In this document: piece after piece, positions 1 through 7,065 of the stretch
Position numbering within the stretch: the stretch's first letter is position 1
How the letters are laid out: every line of letters starts with the position of its first letter
Origin: an uncultured Actinoplanes sp.
GTDB lineage: Bacteria > Actinomycetota > Actinomycetes > Mycobacteriales > Micromonosporaceae
Length of the DNA: 14,193 bases
Direction: 5' to 3'
Assembly: GCA_934667465.1 (NCBI GenBank)
Contig: CAKUMG010000057.1
Coordinates: 1-14,193 of the forward strand
Translations under genes and position numbers: made by a program
Notes under the pieces: model-generated
Told to the model about the DNA's origin: nothing
Seen by the model: the letters and a program-made list of their open reading frames with translations, nothing else
Database searches by the model: none

Positions 1-144
1 GTGCGCGGGCTTGAGCGCGCCGAGCGCGTCGAGATCCGGCGCCTCCGCGAACGCCTTCTCGGCGTCGGCGATGGCGGCCTCGAGCGCCTCGGGGGCCAGC
101 AGGGCGGCCTGCTTCGGGTCGTACGGATCGTTGCGGTAAGACAT
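1..144 (-). CDS. pheS: Phenylalanine--tRNA ligase alpha subunit, N-terminal fragment (runs off the window)
   Basis: Only the first 48 codons are present. They begin MSYRNDPYDPKQAALLAPEA and continue as an Ala/Glu-rich helix, matching the N-terminal coiled-coil arm of actinobacterial PheS, which binds tRNA-Phe. The catalytic domain lies beyond position 1. PheS pairs with PheT as an alpha2-beta2 enzyme that charges tRNA-Phe in the cytoplasm. The start is the ATG at 144-142. A GAGGGAG SD sits at 156-162, 11 nt upstream, which is rather far, and it lies inside one arm of a long inverted repeat (see the leader entry). The gene is last in the run infC-rpmI-rplT-methyltransferase-pheS, a common actinobacterial order. 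The identification rests on the N-terminus and this context, not on catalytic motifs. Confidence 0.85.
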   Translation of the reverse strand, partial: MSYRNDPYDPKQAALLAPEALEAAIADAEKAFAEAPDLDALGALKPAH

Positions 145-287
145 GGTAGGGCGAACTCCCTCACACCGGATGAGCCATGCGGCAGTCTACGGAGGCGCGG
201 CTGGGCCGCAGCCCGCCGGTCAGGGAGTTCGCTCTTCCAGGAAAAGGAGTCAGCGCCCGCGACCAGCGGGCCGGCTAAAGACCTGAC
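145..287 (-). promoter_or_regulatory. Structured pheS leader: long inverted repeat covering the pheS SD
   Basis: The 143 nt between the methyltransferase stop and the pheS start hold an 11-bp perfect inverted repeat, AGGGAGTTCGC at 222-232 and its complement at 151-161. A second matching pair (216-220 with 165-169) continues the stem inward. In the minus-strand RNA the 3' arm contains the pheS SD (156-162), so the folded stem would hide it. A smaller GGCTG/CAGCC hairpin lies inside. Two tiny reading frames are visible: a 13-codon one whose ATG overlaps the upstream stop (ATGA, peptide MSQVFSRPAGRGR) and a 5-codon one (MAHPV) whose TGA touches the SD. Regulation is inferred; I recognise no named RNA family. 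Confidence 0.5.
242..276 (-). terminator. Possible weak terminator or attenuator in the pheS leader
   Basis: On the minus strand a GCCCGC/GCGGGC stem with a TGGTC loop is extended, after a 2-nt bulge, by AGC/GCT. It is followed within a few bases by CTCCTTTTCC. This looks like a weak intrinsic terminator or pause site placed just before the SD-covering inverted repeat. It could end part of the operon transcript or act as an attenuator. The U run is only four long, so confidence is low. Confidence 0.3.
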
Positions 288-1085
288 TCATGATTCCCCC
301 AGCGACAAGGAGCGTTGCGCTCTGGCAGAAGAATACAAGCAGACCGCCGCGGCAGCAGCCAGGTTAAGGCTCTCGGCCCCACCGTACAGCGGCACCCGAA
401 CCCTCTTGTCTGCATTTTTCAGGACTTCGTCGGGCAGCCCGTGCGCTTCCGATCCGAAAATCCACGCGGTCGGCGCGGCCAGCGCACCGTCGTCGAGCAG
501 CCCGTCGAGATCCGTGTCGCCGTGACCGGTCGTCGCGAGCACCTGCAGCCCGGCCGCCCGCAGCAGGTCGGCGATGTCGAGCGGCGCCCGGACGACGTCG
601 ACGTTGAAGAGGCTCCCGGCGGAGGACCGGACACACTTGCCGTTGTACGGGTCCACGGCATCACCCGCGAAGATGACCGCCCCGGCACCGGCCGCGTCGG
701 CGGTGCGCAGGATCGTCCCCGCGTTGCCCGGGTCGCGGATCTCGGCGACCACGGCCACCAGCCGCGGCCCCTTCGCCAGGGCCTCGGTCAGCGGCACGTC
801 CACCTGCTCGCACACGGCGACGAGGCCCTGCGGCTGCACGGTCTCGGCGAGCGCCGCCAGCCCCTCCTCGGTCACCGGCGACACCACCGGCGCCTCCAGT
901 GCGAGGTCGCCGTGCCGCTGGAGGGCGTCGTCCGTACCGAACAGCTCCAGCACCACCCCGGCGGCGAGCGCGGCGCGCACGGCCTGCGGCCCCTCGGCGA
1001 GGAAGCGACCCGCCTTGTCCCGGTCGCGGCGGCGCTGCAGCCGCTTGGCCGCGACGACACGCGGGGTACGGGGTGTGAAGCTCAC
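288..1085 (-). CDS. TrmH/SpoU-family RNA 2'-O-methyltransferase
   Basis: This 265-residue protein is a SPOUT-class, SAM-dependent RNA ribose methyltransferase. Residues about 10-90 form the SpoU substrate-binding domain and 105-255 the knotted catalytic domain. Motif 1 is EIRDPGNAGTILRTADAAG (115-133, with N121 and R127), motif 2 is IFGSEAHGLP (209-218), and motif 3 is VPLYGGAESLNLAAAAAVCL (231-250, with S239 and N241). The GTG at 1085 is chosen because AGGAG (1090-1094) precedes it by 4 nt and the protein then begins at the usual family N-terminus. The frame stays open upstream into rplT, but only through repeat sequence. Family members methylate 23S rRNA or tRNA; the exact target cannot be read here. 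It lies between rplT and pheS, so a ribosomal target is plausible. Confidence 0.88.
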   Translation of the reverse strand: MSFTPRTPRVVAAKRLQRRRDRDKAGRFLAEGPQAVRAALAAGVVLELFGTDDALQRHGDLALEAPVVSPVTEEGLAALAETVQPQGLVAVCEQVDVPLTEALAKGPRLVAVVAEIRDPGNAGTILRTADAAGAGAVIFAGDAVDPYNGKCVRSSAGSLFNVDVVRAPLDIADLLRAAGLQVLATTGHGDTDLDGLLDDGALAAPTAWIFGSEAHGLPDEVLKNADKRVRVPLYGGAESLNLAAAAAVCLYSSARAQRSLSLGES

Positions 1086-1092
1086 GAATCTC

Positions 1093-1171
1093 CTGACGAA
1101 CGGCGAAGCTGCCGGCAGCGAAGCTGACGAACGGCGGGGCTGACGAACAGCGAGGCTGACAAACAGCGAAG
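1093..1171. repeat. Five-unit 16-bp tandem repeat between rplT and the methyltransferase gene
   Basis: Five head-to-tail units start at 1093, 1109, 1124, 1140 and 1156. The consensus is CTGACGAACRGCGAAG. The second unit is 15 bp and the most diverged; the others differ by one to three bases. The array fills the gap between the rplT hairpin and the methyltransferase SD, and its first unit overlaps that SD. It looks like replication slippage in an intercistronic spacer and could serve as a strain marker. No coding role is evident. Confidence 0.8.
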
Positions 1172-1198
1172 CGCCCCCCGGTGACCCGGAAGGCGCCT
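1169..1198 (-). terminator. Strong 13-bp hairpin just after rplT
   Basis: On the minus strand, 20 nt past the rplT stop, AGGCGCCTTCCGG pairs with CCGGGGGGCGCTT across a four-base GTCA loop. This gives 13 continuous pairs including three G-U pairs. There is no U tract, as is common for actinobacterial terminators. It may end or reduce transcription before the methyltransferase-pheS part, or protect the 3' end of the infC-rpmI-rplT mRNA. Confidence 0.55.
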
Positions 1199-1218
1199 CG
1201 CGAACGTGCGGTGCGAAA

Positions 1219-1611
1219 TCAGGCAGCCTGCGCGGCAGCGCCGCCGGTGCCCTCGGCCGCCACGGCGGCCCGCGCGATCTCGACGATCGCCGCGAACGAG
1301 GCGGCGTCGTTGACGGCCAGGTCGGCCAGGATCTTGCGGTCCACCTCGACACCCGCGAGCTTGAGGCCCTGGATGAGGCGGTTGTAGGTCAGGCCGTTGG
1401 CCCGGGCGCCCGCGTTGATACGCGTGATCCACAGCTGGCGGAAGTCGCCCTTGCGGTCACGGCGGTCGCGGTACGAGTACTGCATCGAGTGCAGCACCTG
1501 CTCCTTGGCCTTGCGGTACAGGCGCGAACGCTGACCGCGGTAACCGCTGGCGGTCTCCAGCAACGTGCGACGCTTCTTCTGCGCGTTCACTGCCCGCTTG
1601 ACGCGTGCCAT
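1219..1611 (-). CDS. rplT: Large ribosomal subunit protein bL20
   Basis: This 130-residue protein starts [20 protein letters not shown] and has the basic N-terminal extension that runs into 23S rRNA. The conserved globular core follows ([20 protein letters not shown], about 59-78). L20 is needed for early assembly of the 50S subunit and is a translational or transcriptional autoregulator in other bacteria. The family is usually about 115-130 residues; the last dozen residues here are an Ala/Gly tail ([11 protein letters not shown]). The ATG at 1611 has TAGGAG 7-8 nt upstream. rpmI ends 37 nt upstream. Together with infC this is the standard IF3-L35-L20 operon. Confidence 0.97.
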   Translation of the reverse strand: MARVKRAVNAQKKRRTLLETASGYRGQRSRLYRKAKEQVLHSMQYSYRDRRDRKGDFRQLWITRINAGARANGLTYNRLIQGLKLAGVEVDRKILADLAVNDAASFAAIVEIARAAVAAEGTGGAAAQAA

Positions 1612-1648
1612 TTCAGTACTCCTAACAGAGGAACGGGTGTGGCTCGCG

Positions 1649-1843
1649 TCAGCGGCCGAGCAGCTTCTTCACGCGCTTGGTGTCGGCCTTGGCCACTTCG
1701 ACCGTACCGGTCATCCGGCGGGTGACCTTGGAGGACTTACCCTCCAGCAGGTGACGCTTGCCGGCCTGCTCGGTGCGGAGCTTCCCGCTGCCGGTGACCT
1801 TCACCCGCTTACCCATGCCGGTGTGGCTCTTCATCTTCGGCAC
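1649..1843 (-). CDS. rpmI: Large ribosomal subunit protein bL35
   Basis: This is a 64-residue, highly basic protein, [20 protein letters not shown] at the start and KKLLGR at the end, typical in length and sequence for L35. The [13 protein letters not shown] segment (31-43) is a family signature. The start codon is GTG (1841-1843), with a GTAGG-type SD about 7 nt upstream. An out-of-frame ATG 17 nt upstream would give a nine-codon ORF running into the gene, probably by chance. It follows infC after 89 nt that contain a 9-bp hairpin and precedes rplT by 37 nt. It is a structural component of the 50S subunit. Confidence 0.96.
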   Translation of the reverse strand: MPKMKSHTGMGKRVKVTGSGKLRTEQAGKRHLLEGKSSKVTRRMTGTVEVAKADTKRVKKLLGR

Positions 1844-1864
1844 TTGACGCCTACTCTCATCTGT

Positions 1865-1890
1865 TCCCGGGGCTGTTCAGGGCCCCGGGA
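1865..1890 (-). promoter_or_regulatory. 9-bp perfect hairpin between infC and rpmI
   Basis: In the minus-strand RNA, TCCCGGGGC pairs with GCCCCGGGA across an 8-nt loop, 21 nt before the rpmI GTG start. There is no U tract, so it is more likely a processing, stability or translation-control element than a full terminator, because rpmI and rplT must still be expressed. Intercistronic control of rpmI-rplT by L20 is known in E. coli with a different structure. Any such role here is inference. Confidence 0.45.
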
Positions 1891-1932
1891 GCCCAATCAC
1901 CACCCACCCGCCCGAAACGGATGGGAACCAGT

Positions 1933-2559
1933 TTATTCAGTCGTGCTGGTGGCGGTCTCCGCCGCGGGCGCCACGGCGGTGTCGCCCTCACGCGGCTCCC
2001 GGCCGGCGGGCCGGGAAGCCTCGACGGCGGCCGCAGCCGCCACCTTGGTGGCCCGGTGAGGGGCCAAAACCATGATCATGTTGCGGCCGTCCTGCTTGGG
2101 ACTGGCCTCGACGAAGCCGAGCTCCGAGATCTCCTCGCTGAGCCTGCGCAGGAGCCGGAAACCCAGCTCGGGGCGGCTCTGCTCGCGACCGCGGAACATG
2201 ATCGTCACCTTGACCTTGTCGCCCGCCTTGAGGAACCGCACCACGTGACCCTTCTTGGTCTCGTAGTCGTGCGGGTCGATCTTCGGGCGGAGCTTCATCT
2301 CCTTGATGACGGTCTGCTGCTGGTTACGCCGCGACTCGCGTGCCTTCAGTGCGCTCTCGTACTTGAACTTGCCGAAGTCCATGAGCTTGCACACCGGAGG
2401 GCGCGCCATGGGCGCAACCTCGACCAGGTCCAGGTCGACGTCCCCGGCCAGCTGGAGGGCGCGCTCGAGCGGGACGATGCCCACCTGCTCACCCTCGGGG
2501 CCGACCAGACGGACTTCCCGTGCCCGGATCTGCTCGTTGACGCGTGGTTCGACGCTGAT
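1933..2559 (-). CDS. infC: Translation initiation factor IF-3, AUC start
   Basis: IF-3 binds the 30S subunit, blocks premature 50S joining and proofreads start codons. The 208-residue product begins (M)[19 protein letters not shown]. It has the N domain (1-75), the signature [20 protein letters not shown] (49-68), a basic linker, and the C domain (about 84-170). An extra Ala/Glu/Thr-rich tail of about 38 residues follows (171-208). The start is an AUC codon (2557-2559) with GAGGAGG 4 nt upstream. An in-frame TGA lies four codons before it with no ATG, GTG or TTG between. The next usable in-frame start, the GTG at 2484, would remove 25 conserved residues. Non-AUG infC starts are known to let IF-3 repress itself. 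It is the first gene of the IF3-L35-L20 operon. Confidence 0.95.
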   Translation of the reverse strand: MSVEPRVNEQIRAREVRLVGPEGEQVGIVPLERALQLAGDVDLDLVEVAPMARPPVCKLMDFGKFKYESALKARESRRNQQQTVIKEMKLRPKIDPHDYETKKGHVVRFLKAGDKVKVTIMFRGREQSRPELGFRLLRRLSEEISELGFVEASPKQDGRNMIMVLAPHRATKVAAAAAVEASRPAGREPREGDTAVAPAAETATSTTE

Positions 2560-2894
2560 GGGGCCTCCTCAGAACGGGGACAAACTGTCACTACTACCAA
2601 TGTCGGTCGGCCTCACGTCGGCCCTCACACCACTGGGCGACGGGAAAGCAGAAGGCCCTGGCGAATCCGGTGAAGCAGATGCTCTGCTCACAACAGATGC
2701 CAAGGCCCGCTCGACCGGTCATCGGCGTCCCGTTGAAGAACGCACACCCCATCGCGGATAATCCCGCGACCGGGTTGACCGGACCCAGCTGTCCAAGGGA
2801 CGGCGTGCGTCCCGGAACAGAATGGGTGGGAACCAGCGGGCTCCTCTTTCGCGCCGGCCACTCGAGTGAGGGCAGGCGTGGTCGACTGCCCGCT
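2560..2894 (-). promoter_or_regulatory. Long structured 5' leader of the infC operon
   Basis: About 330 nt separate infC from the preceding gene and I see no convincing coding sequence in them. In the minus-strand RNA several stems are visible. One is GGGACG/CGTCCC around 2797-2813. Another is TCGCGG/CCGCGA around 2752-2769. The third is a two-tier element at 2654-2707: an outer 9-bp stem (GGCCTTGGC with GCCAGGGCC) enclosing a 9-bp hairpin at 2670-2691 with one bulge and a three-base loop. This element is followed by TTCTGCTTTCCC. The leader is long for an actinobacterium and resembles an autogenous or attenuation leader. L20 leaders precede infC in Bacillus, but I cannot match this one to that family. 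Confidence 0.5.
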
Positions 2895-2924
2895 AGCTTA
2901 CCAGCTCAGGACGACGCGGCGGAA
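2895..2924 (-). promoter_or_regulatory. Candidate promoter of the infC operon
   Basis: A -10-like TAAGCT (2895-2900, minus strand) lies directly after the stop codon of the upstream membrane-protein gene. A weak -35-like TTCCGC (2919-2924) is 18 nt further upstream, inside that gene. Transcription would begin near 2888 and give the long infC leader. The -10 fits the actinobacterial TANNNT pattern; the -35 is poor. Confidence 0.35.
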
Positions 2925-3364
2925 TGGAGGGCGCGCAGCGCCCGCACACCCTCGACCGCATAGTCCTTGTCGGTCGCCTGCAGGGCGTGCACCGGGACCG
3001 TCTCGTCGTCGTGCAGTTCCAGCATCGCCCACGGCGAGTTCCGGTCGAAGCGCACCGCGCGCACCGCCGACCAGGGCAGCTCCACCCCGCCGATCACGTT
3101 GCGGACCTTGACGCCCTCGGCGGTGGCCCAGACCCGCGGGCGCTGGAACGCCATGATGCCGAGCCCCATCAGGATGCCGAGCCCGATCATCGCGCCTTGG
3201 TCGCCGCGCTCGAACTGCCCGGGCCCGGTGCCCGTCGCCCCGTGCAGGCCGAAGCTCAGCACGGTGAAGAGGATCACGATGGCGGCGGCGAGCACCGCCG
3301 TGACCCATCGGATCCGCTGCGGGCGGTAGACCGCCGCCGGGGCCTCTGTGCTCACGTCGACCAT
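2906..3364 (-). CDS. Two-TM membrane protein with C-terminal PH-like (bPH6-type) domain
   Basis: This is a 152-residue protein of unknown function. Two hydrophobic segments (about 20-40 and 58-74) form a membrane hairpin. The rest (about 75-150) resembles the small bacterial PH-like domain found in actinobacteria: RPRVWATAEGVKVRNVIGGV, then LPWSAVRAVRF and a basic C-terminal helix (VEGVRALRALHS). The ATG at 3364 has GAGGA 8 nt upstream, and that SD overlaps the hisG stop codon, so translation is probably coupled to hisG. It ends the hisE-hisG unit. A similar small membrane protein follows ribH in mycobacteria, as I recall (Rv1417). No enzymatic role is visible; a scaffold or sensor role at the membrane is a guess. 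Confidence 0.75.
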   Translation of the reverse strand: MVDVSTEAPAAVYRPQRIRWVTAVLAAAIVILFTVLSFGLHGATGTGPGQFERGDQGAMIGLGILMGLGIMAFQRPRVWATAEGVKVRNVIGGVELPWSAVRAVRFDRNSPWAMLELHDDETVPVHALQATDKDYAVEGVRALRALHSAASS

Positions 3365-3374
3365 TTTTGCATCC

Positions 3375-4217
3375 TCACAATCGGCAGTTGGAGATGTCGG
3401 TCACGAGGATGGCGCGCGCGCCGATCTCGTACAGCTCGTCCATGGTCCGGTGCACGCCCGCGCGGCTCACCATCGCCTGCACGGCCACCCAGCCCTCGCG
3501 GTGCAGCGGGGAGACGGTCGGCGACTCGATGCCGGGCGTCACGGCGGTGGCGTGCTCCAGCAGGTCGGCACGCACGTCGTAGGCGAGCATCACGTAGCCG
3601 CGGGCGACCAGCACGCCCTGGAGCCGGCGCAGCAGCTGCGCGGCCTTGGCCTCGTCCTCACCCTCCTCCTCGCGCCCGATGAGGATCGCGGAGGACCGCA
3701 GGATCGGCTCGCCCATCGTGACCAGGCCGGCCTGCCGCAGCGTCGCGCCGGTCTCGACGACGTCGGCGATCAGGTCGGCCACGCCGAGCCGTACGGCATT
3801 CTCGACCGCGCCGTCGAGGCGGACCACCTCGGCCTTGAGGTCGTGCTCGTCGAGATAGCGCTGGACCACGCCGGGATAGGCGGTGGCGACGCGACGGCCA
3901 CCGATGGCGAACTCGTCGGTGCCGGTCGGGACGGCCCAGCGGAACGTGGCGCCGCCGAAGCCGAGGTCGAGCAGCTCGCGGGCCGGGACACCGGAGTCGA
4001 CGAGCAGGTCGCGGCCGGTGATGCCGAGATCCAGGTCACCGGATCCCACGTACGTGGCGATGTCGCGCGGCCGCAGGTAGAAGAACTCGACGTTGTTGTC
4101 CTCGTCACGGCAGACGAGGTCCTTGGGATCGGTGCGCTGGCGGTAGCCGGCGTCGCGCAGCATCTGGGCGGCCGGTGCGGACAGGGTTCCCTTGTTGGGG
4201 ACGGCGATGCGCAACAT
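3375..4217 (-). CDS. hisG: ATP phosphoribosyltransferase, long form
   Basis: HisG joins ATP and PRPP to make phosphoribosyl-ATP, the first and feedback-inhibited step of histidine synthesis. The 280-residue protein begins MLRIAVPNKGTLSAPAAQML. It carries DLGITGRDLL (63-72) and the PRPP-binding loop around 148-165 (ADLIADVVETGATLRQAGL). Residues about 200-280 form the ACT-like regulatory domain, so this is the long HisG form that needs no HisZ. The ATG at 4217 has GAAGGAG 9 nt upstream; the open frame continues upstream to 4316 but without homology. hisE lies 44 nt upstream and the PH-like gene starts 10 nt after the stop, indicating one operon. Confidence 0.97.
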   Translation of the reverse strand: MLRIAVPNKGTLSAPAAQMLRDAGYRQRTDPKDLVCRDEDNNVEFFYLRPRDIATYVGSGDLDLGITGRDLLVDSGVPARELLDLGFGGATFRWAVPTGTDEFAIGGRRVATAYPGVVQRYLDEHDLKAEVVRLDGAVENAVRLGVADLIADVVETGATLRQAGLVTMGEPILRSSAILIGREEEGEDEAKAAQLLRRLQGVLVARGYVMLAYDVRADLLEHATAVTPGIESPTVSPLHREGWVAVQAMVSRAGVHRTMDELYEIGARAILVTDISNCRL

Positions 4218-4261
4218 ATCGACGTGCTCCTTCTTCGGTTCCAATGAGAGCGGAGGGCACG

Positions 4262-4525
4262 TCAGAGATGTCGGTACACGTCCTCGAGCTTCAGACCGGA
4301 GGCGATCATGAGGCATTGTGCCTGGTAGAAGAGCTGCGAGATCTCCTCGGCGGTGCGCTCGGGACCCTCGTGCTCGGCCGCCATCCAGGACTCGGCCGCC
4401 TCCTCGACGACCTTCTTCCCGATGAAGTGCACGCCCTTGTCCAGCGCGGCCACGGTCCCCGAACCCTCGGGTCGCTCCGCCGCCTTCGCCGACAGCTCGG
4501 CGAACAACTCTTCGAACGTCTTCAC
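4262..4525 (-). CDS. hisE: Phosphoribosyl-ATP pyrophosphatase
   Basis: HisE hydrolyses phosphoribosyl-ATP to phosphoribosyl-AMP, the second step of histidine synthesis. The 87-residue product is a stand-alone MazG-like all-alpha domain: [20 protein letters not shown], then [20 protein letters not shown] (30-49, metal-binding acidic helix) and a second acidic helix around 57-62 (ERTAEE). It ends DVYRHL, as usual in actinobacteria. The start is GTG at 4525; the frame runs further upstream but those residues have no resemblance to HisE. There is no SD, but a promoter-like sequence ends 8 nt before the GTG, so the mRNA may be leaderless. It is followed by hisG. Confidence 0.95.
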   Translation of the reverse strand: MKTFEELFAELSAKAAERPEGSGTVAALDKGVHFIGKKVVEEAAESWMAAEHEGPERTAEEISQLFYQAQCLMIASGLKLEDVYRHL

Positions 4526-4533
4526 GAGAGCCG

Positions 4534-4561
4534 ATTGTTGCAGCTCATTACGGGGTGGCAA
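4534..4561 (-). promoter_or_regulatory. Candidate hisE-hisG promoter giving a leaderless mRNA
   Basis: On the minus strand, TTGCCA (4556-4561) and AACAAT (4534-4539) are separated by 16 nt. The second box ends 8 nt before the hisE GTG, which would put transcription start at or next to the start codon. No SD is present, which agrees with a leaderless transcript. The -35 is good and the -10 only moderate. Confidence 0.4.
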
Positions 4562-4591
4562 CGGACGGCCCCACCCCGTCCCACCTTGGCC

Positions 4592-4604
4592 TAGGCTGCC
4601 GGGC
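4592..4604 (+). promoter_or_regulatory. Candidate -10 element of the ABC transporter operon (leaderless)
   Basis: TAGGCT (4592-4597) fits TANNNT and ends 7 nt before the ATG of the binding-protein gene. No SD is present, so the A of the ATG is a likely first transcribed base. I see no convincing -35. It is divergent from the hisE promoter within a 79-nt gap. Confidence 0.35.
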
Positions 4605-5480
4605 ATGGTCAGCAGAAACACCTTCGCCGCGCTGGGCAGCGCGGTCGTGCTCCTCACCTCCCTCGCGGCGTGCGCGCCGGCGGACGAGGACGACGCCCCC
4701 ACCGCCGCCGGATCGGCCTCCGCCTCCGCCGCGGCCTGCGCACCGGGCGCGCTGGGCACCCTCACCCCGGGCAAGCTCACGATCGGCACCGACAACCCGG
4801 CCTACGAGCCGTGGTTCACCGAGAACAAGCCGGCCAACGGCAAGGGCTTCGAGTCCGCCGTGGCCTACCAGGTCGCCGAGCGCCTCGGCTACCCGGCGGC
4901 GAACGTGGCGTGGACGAACGTGACCTTCAACAACGCCATCGCACCGGGCCCCAAGACGTTCGACTTCGACATCAACCAGTTCTCGATCACCCCCGAGCGC
5001 CGGAAGGCCGTCGACTTCTCGGCGCCCTACTACCTCGTCCGGCAGACCGTGATCACGACCAAGGGCTCGAAGGTCGACGGCGCCACCTCGCTCGCCGCGC
5101 TCAAGGACGCCAAGCTCGGCGCGCAGGTCGGCACCACCAGCTACCAGGTCATCGACGAGGTCATCAAGCCGTCGGCGAAGCCGCAGGTCTACAACAACAA
5201 CGACGACGCCAAGGCGGCGCTGGAGAACGGCCAGGTCGACGGGATCGTCGTGGACCTGCCGACGGCGTTCTACATGACCGCCGCCGAGCTGGACAACGGC
5301 GTCATCGTCGGCCAGCTGCCGCAGGCCGGCACCCCGGAGCAGTTCGGCCTGGTCCTGGACCTAAGCTCCGAGCTCACCCCGTGCGTCAGCGGCGCGGTCG
5401 AGCAGCTGCGCCAGGACGGCACCCTCGCCGAGCTGGAGAAGACCTGGCTCACCGCCGGCGGAGCGCCCGAACTTTCGTGA
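4605..5480 (+). CDS. Amino-acid ABC transporter substrate-binding lipoprotein
   Basis: This 291-residue protein is an extracytoplasmic solute receptor of the family-3 (polar amino acid) type. A lipoprotein signal peptide is clear: [10 protein letters not shown], a hydrophobic stretch, then the lipobox LAAC with C23 as the lipidated residue. An Ala/Ser-rich linker (24-48) follows. The binding fold begins at [15 protein letters not shown] (56-70), and [17 protein letters not shown] (127-143) is the family signature in the first lobe. The second lobe includes [13 protein letters not shown] (171-183). C45 and C260 might form a disulfide. The stop overlaps the permease start (GTGA), so the two are coupled. 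The ligand is probably an amino acid; which one cannot be read from the sequence. Confidence 0.9.
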   Translation: MVSRNTFAALGSAVVLLTSLAACAPADEDDAPTAAGSASASAAACAPGALGTLTPGKLTIGTDNPAYEPWFTENKPANGKGFESAVAYQVAERLGYPAANVAWTNVTFNNAIAPGPKTFDFDINQFSITPERRKAVDFSAPYYLVRQTVITTKGSKVDGATSLAALKDAKLGAQVGTTSYQVIDEVIKPSAKPQVYNNNDDAKAALENGQVDGIVVDLPTAFYMTAAELDNGVIVGQLPQAGTPEQFGLVLDLSSELTPCVSGAVEQLRQDGTLAELEKTWLTAGGAPELS

Positions 5481-6325
5481 CGAGCAACTCCTACCACCCC
5501 AGTGAGATCCAGCTCGGGCGGATCGCCTACCGGAGACGGCAGACGGTCCGCTCGGTGCTGCTGGCCGCCGTCTCCACCGCGGTCGTCGGCGTCGCCCTCG
5601 TCGTGGGCATCACCGGCGCCCCCGGCTGGGAGCGCGTCAAGGCGTCGTTCTTCAACGGCGACATCGCCCGGAAGTACCTGCCCGACATCCTCGACGGGCT
5701 CTGGCTGAACCTGCGCCTGCTCGTCGTCTGCACGCTCGCCGCGCTGGCGCTCGGGCTGCTGATGGCGGTCGCGCGGACCCTGCGCGGGGCGGTCTTCTTC
5801 CCCGTACGCGCGATGGCCACCGGTTACACGTACGCGTTCCGCGGTTTCCCGCTCATCATCGTGCTGTACGTGTTCACGCTGGGCATCCCCGGTCTGCGGC
5901 TCGAGGGCATGCCCAGCGTGCTGGTGCTCGGCGGCGCGGCGCTCGTGGTCGTCTACGGCGCCTACCTGGCGGAGGTGTTCCGGGCCGGCATCGAGTCGGT
6001 GCACCCCAGCCAGCTGGCGGCGGCGCGCTCGCTCGGGCTCACCTATCGGCAGACCATGCGGCACGTGGTGCTGCCCCAGGCGGTCCGCCGGGTCACCCCG
6101 CCGCTGCTCAACGACGTCGTCGCCCTGCAGAAGGACGTCGGCCTGGTGTCCCTGGCCGGGCCGATCGACGCGGTCCGGGCGGCGCAGATCGCCACCGCCC
6201 AGGAGGCCAACTTCACGCCGTACATCGTCGCCGGCGTGCTGTTCGTGCTGCTCGCCCTGCCGTTGATCGGCGTCACCGACTGGGTCACGCTGCGCGCGGC
6301 CCGCCGCCAGTCCTCGGGAGCCTGA
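5477..6325 (+). CDS. Amino-acid ABC transporter permease
   Basis: This 282-residue membrane protein is a HisM/GlnP-type permease. An N-terminal region with one TM (about 27-45) and a periplasmic stretch (GWERVKASFF) precedes the standard core. The core helices lie near 76-98, 110-135, 146-168 and 248-268. The cytoplasmic coupling loop that touches the ATPase is AAARSLGLTYRQTMRHVVLP (181-200), the EAA motif. The extended N-terminus makes it longer than the roughly 220-residue classic members but is common in actinobacteria. The GTG start overlaps the TGA of the binding-protein gene by 3 nt (GTGA), and the ATPase starts 2 nt after the stop. There is a single permease gene, so it probably works as a homodimer. 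Confidence 0.92.
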   Translation: MTSNSYHPSEIQLGRIAYRRRQTVRSVLLAAVSTAVVGVALVVGITGAPGWERVKASFFNGDIARKYLPDILDGLWLNLRLLVVCTLAALALGLLMAVARTLRGAVFFPVRAMATGYTYAFRGFPLIIVLYVFTLGIPGLRLEGMPSVLVLGGAALVVVYGAYLAEVFRAGIESVHPSQLAAARSLGLTYRQTMRHVVLPQAVRRVTPPLLNDVVALQKDVGLVSLAGPIDAVRAAQIATAQEANFTPYIVAGVLFVLLALPLIGVTDWVTLRAARRQSSGA

Positions 6326-6327
6326 CC

Positions 6328-7065
<738 letters not shown>

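Noticed and set aside
315..1127. 270-residue plus-strand open frame opposite the methyltransferase gene
   Set aside because: It is antisense to a protein with all SPOUT motifs and shows no family features; long antisense frames are expected at this GC content.
1826..1860. Nine-codon ORF overlapping the rpmI start
   Set aside because: It is very short and lacks its own SD; probably chance.
2670..2963. 97-residue plus-strand ORF in the infC leader
   Set aside because: It has no SD, an atypical composition, and lies across the structured leader and the end of the PH-like gene.
4670..5476. N-terminal extension of the permease frame through the binding-protein gene
   Set aside because: The Arg/Gly-rich translation is out of frame with a clear lipoprotein gene; the permease fits a GTG start at 5477.
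5477..5700. N-terminal extension of the ABC permease as a novel domain
   Set aside because: An extra TM plus a short periplasmic stretch is common in actinobacterial amino-acid permeases, so it is not unusual.
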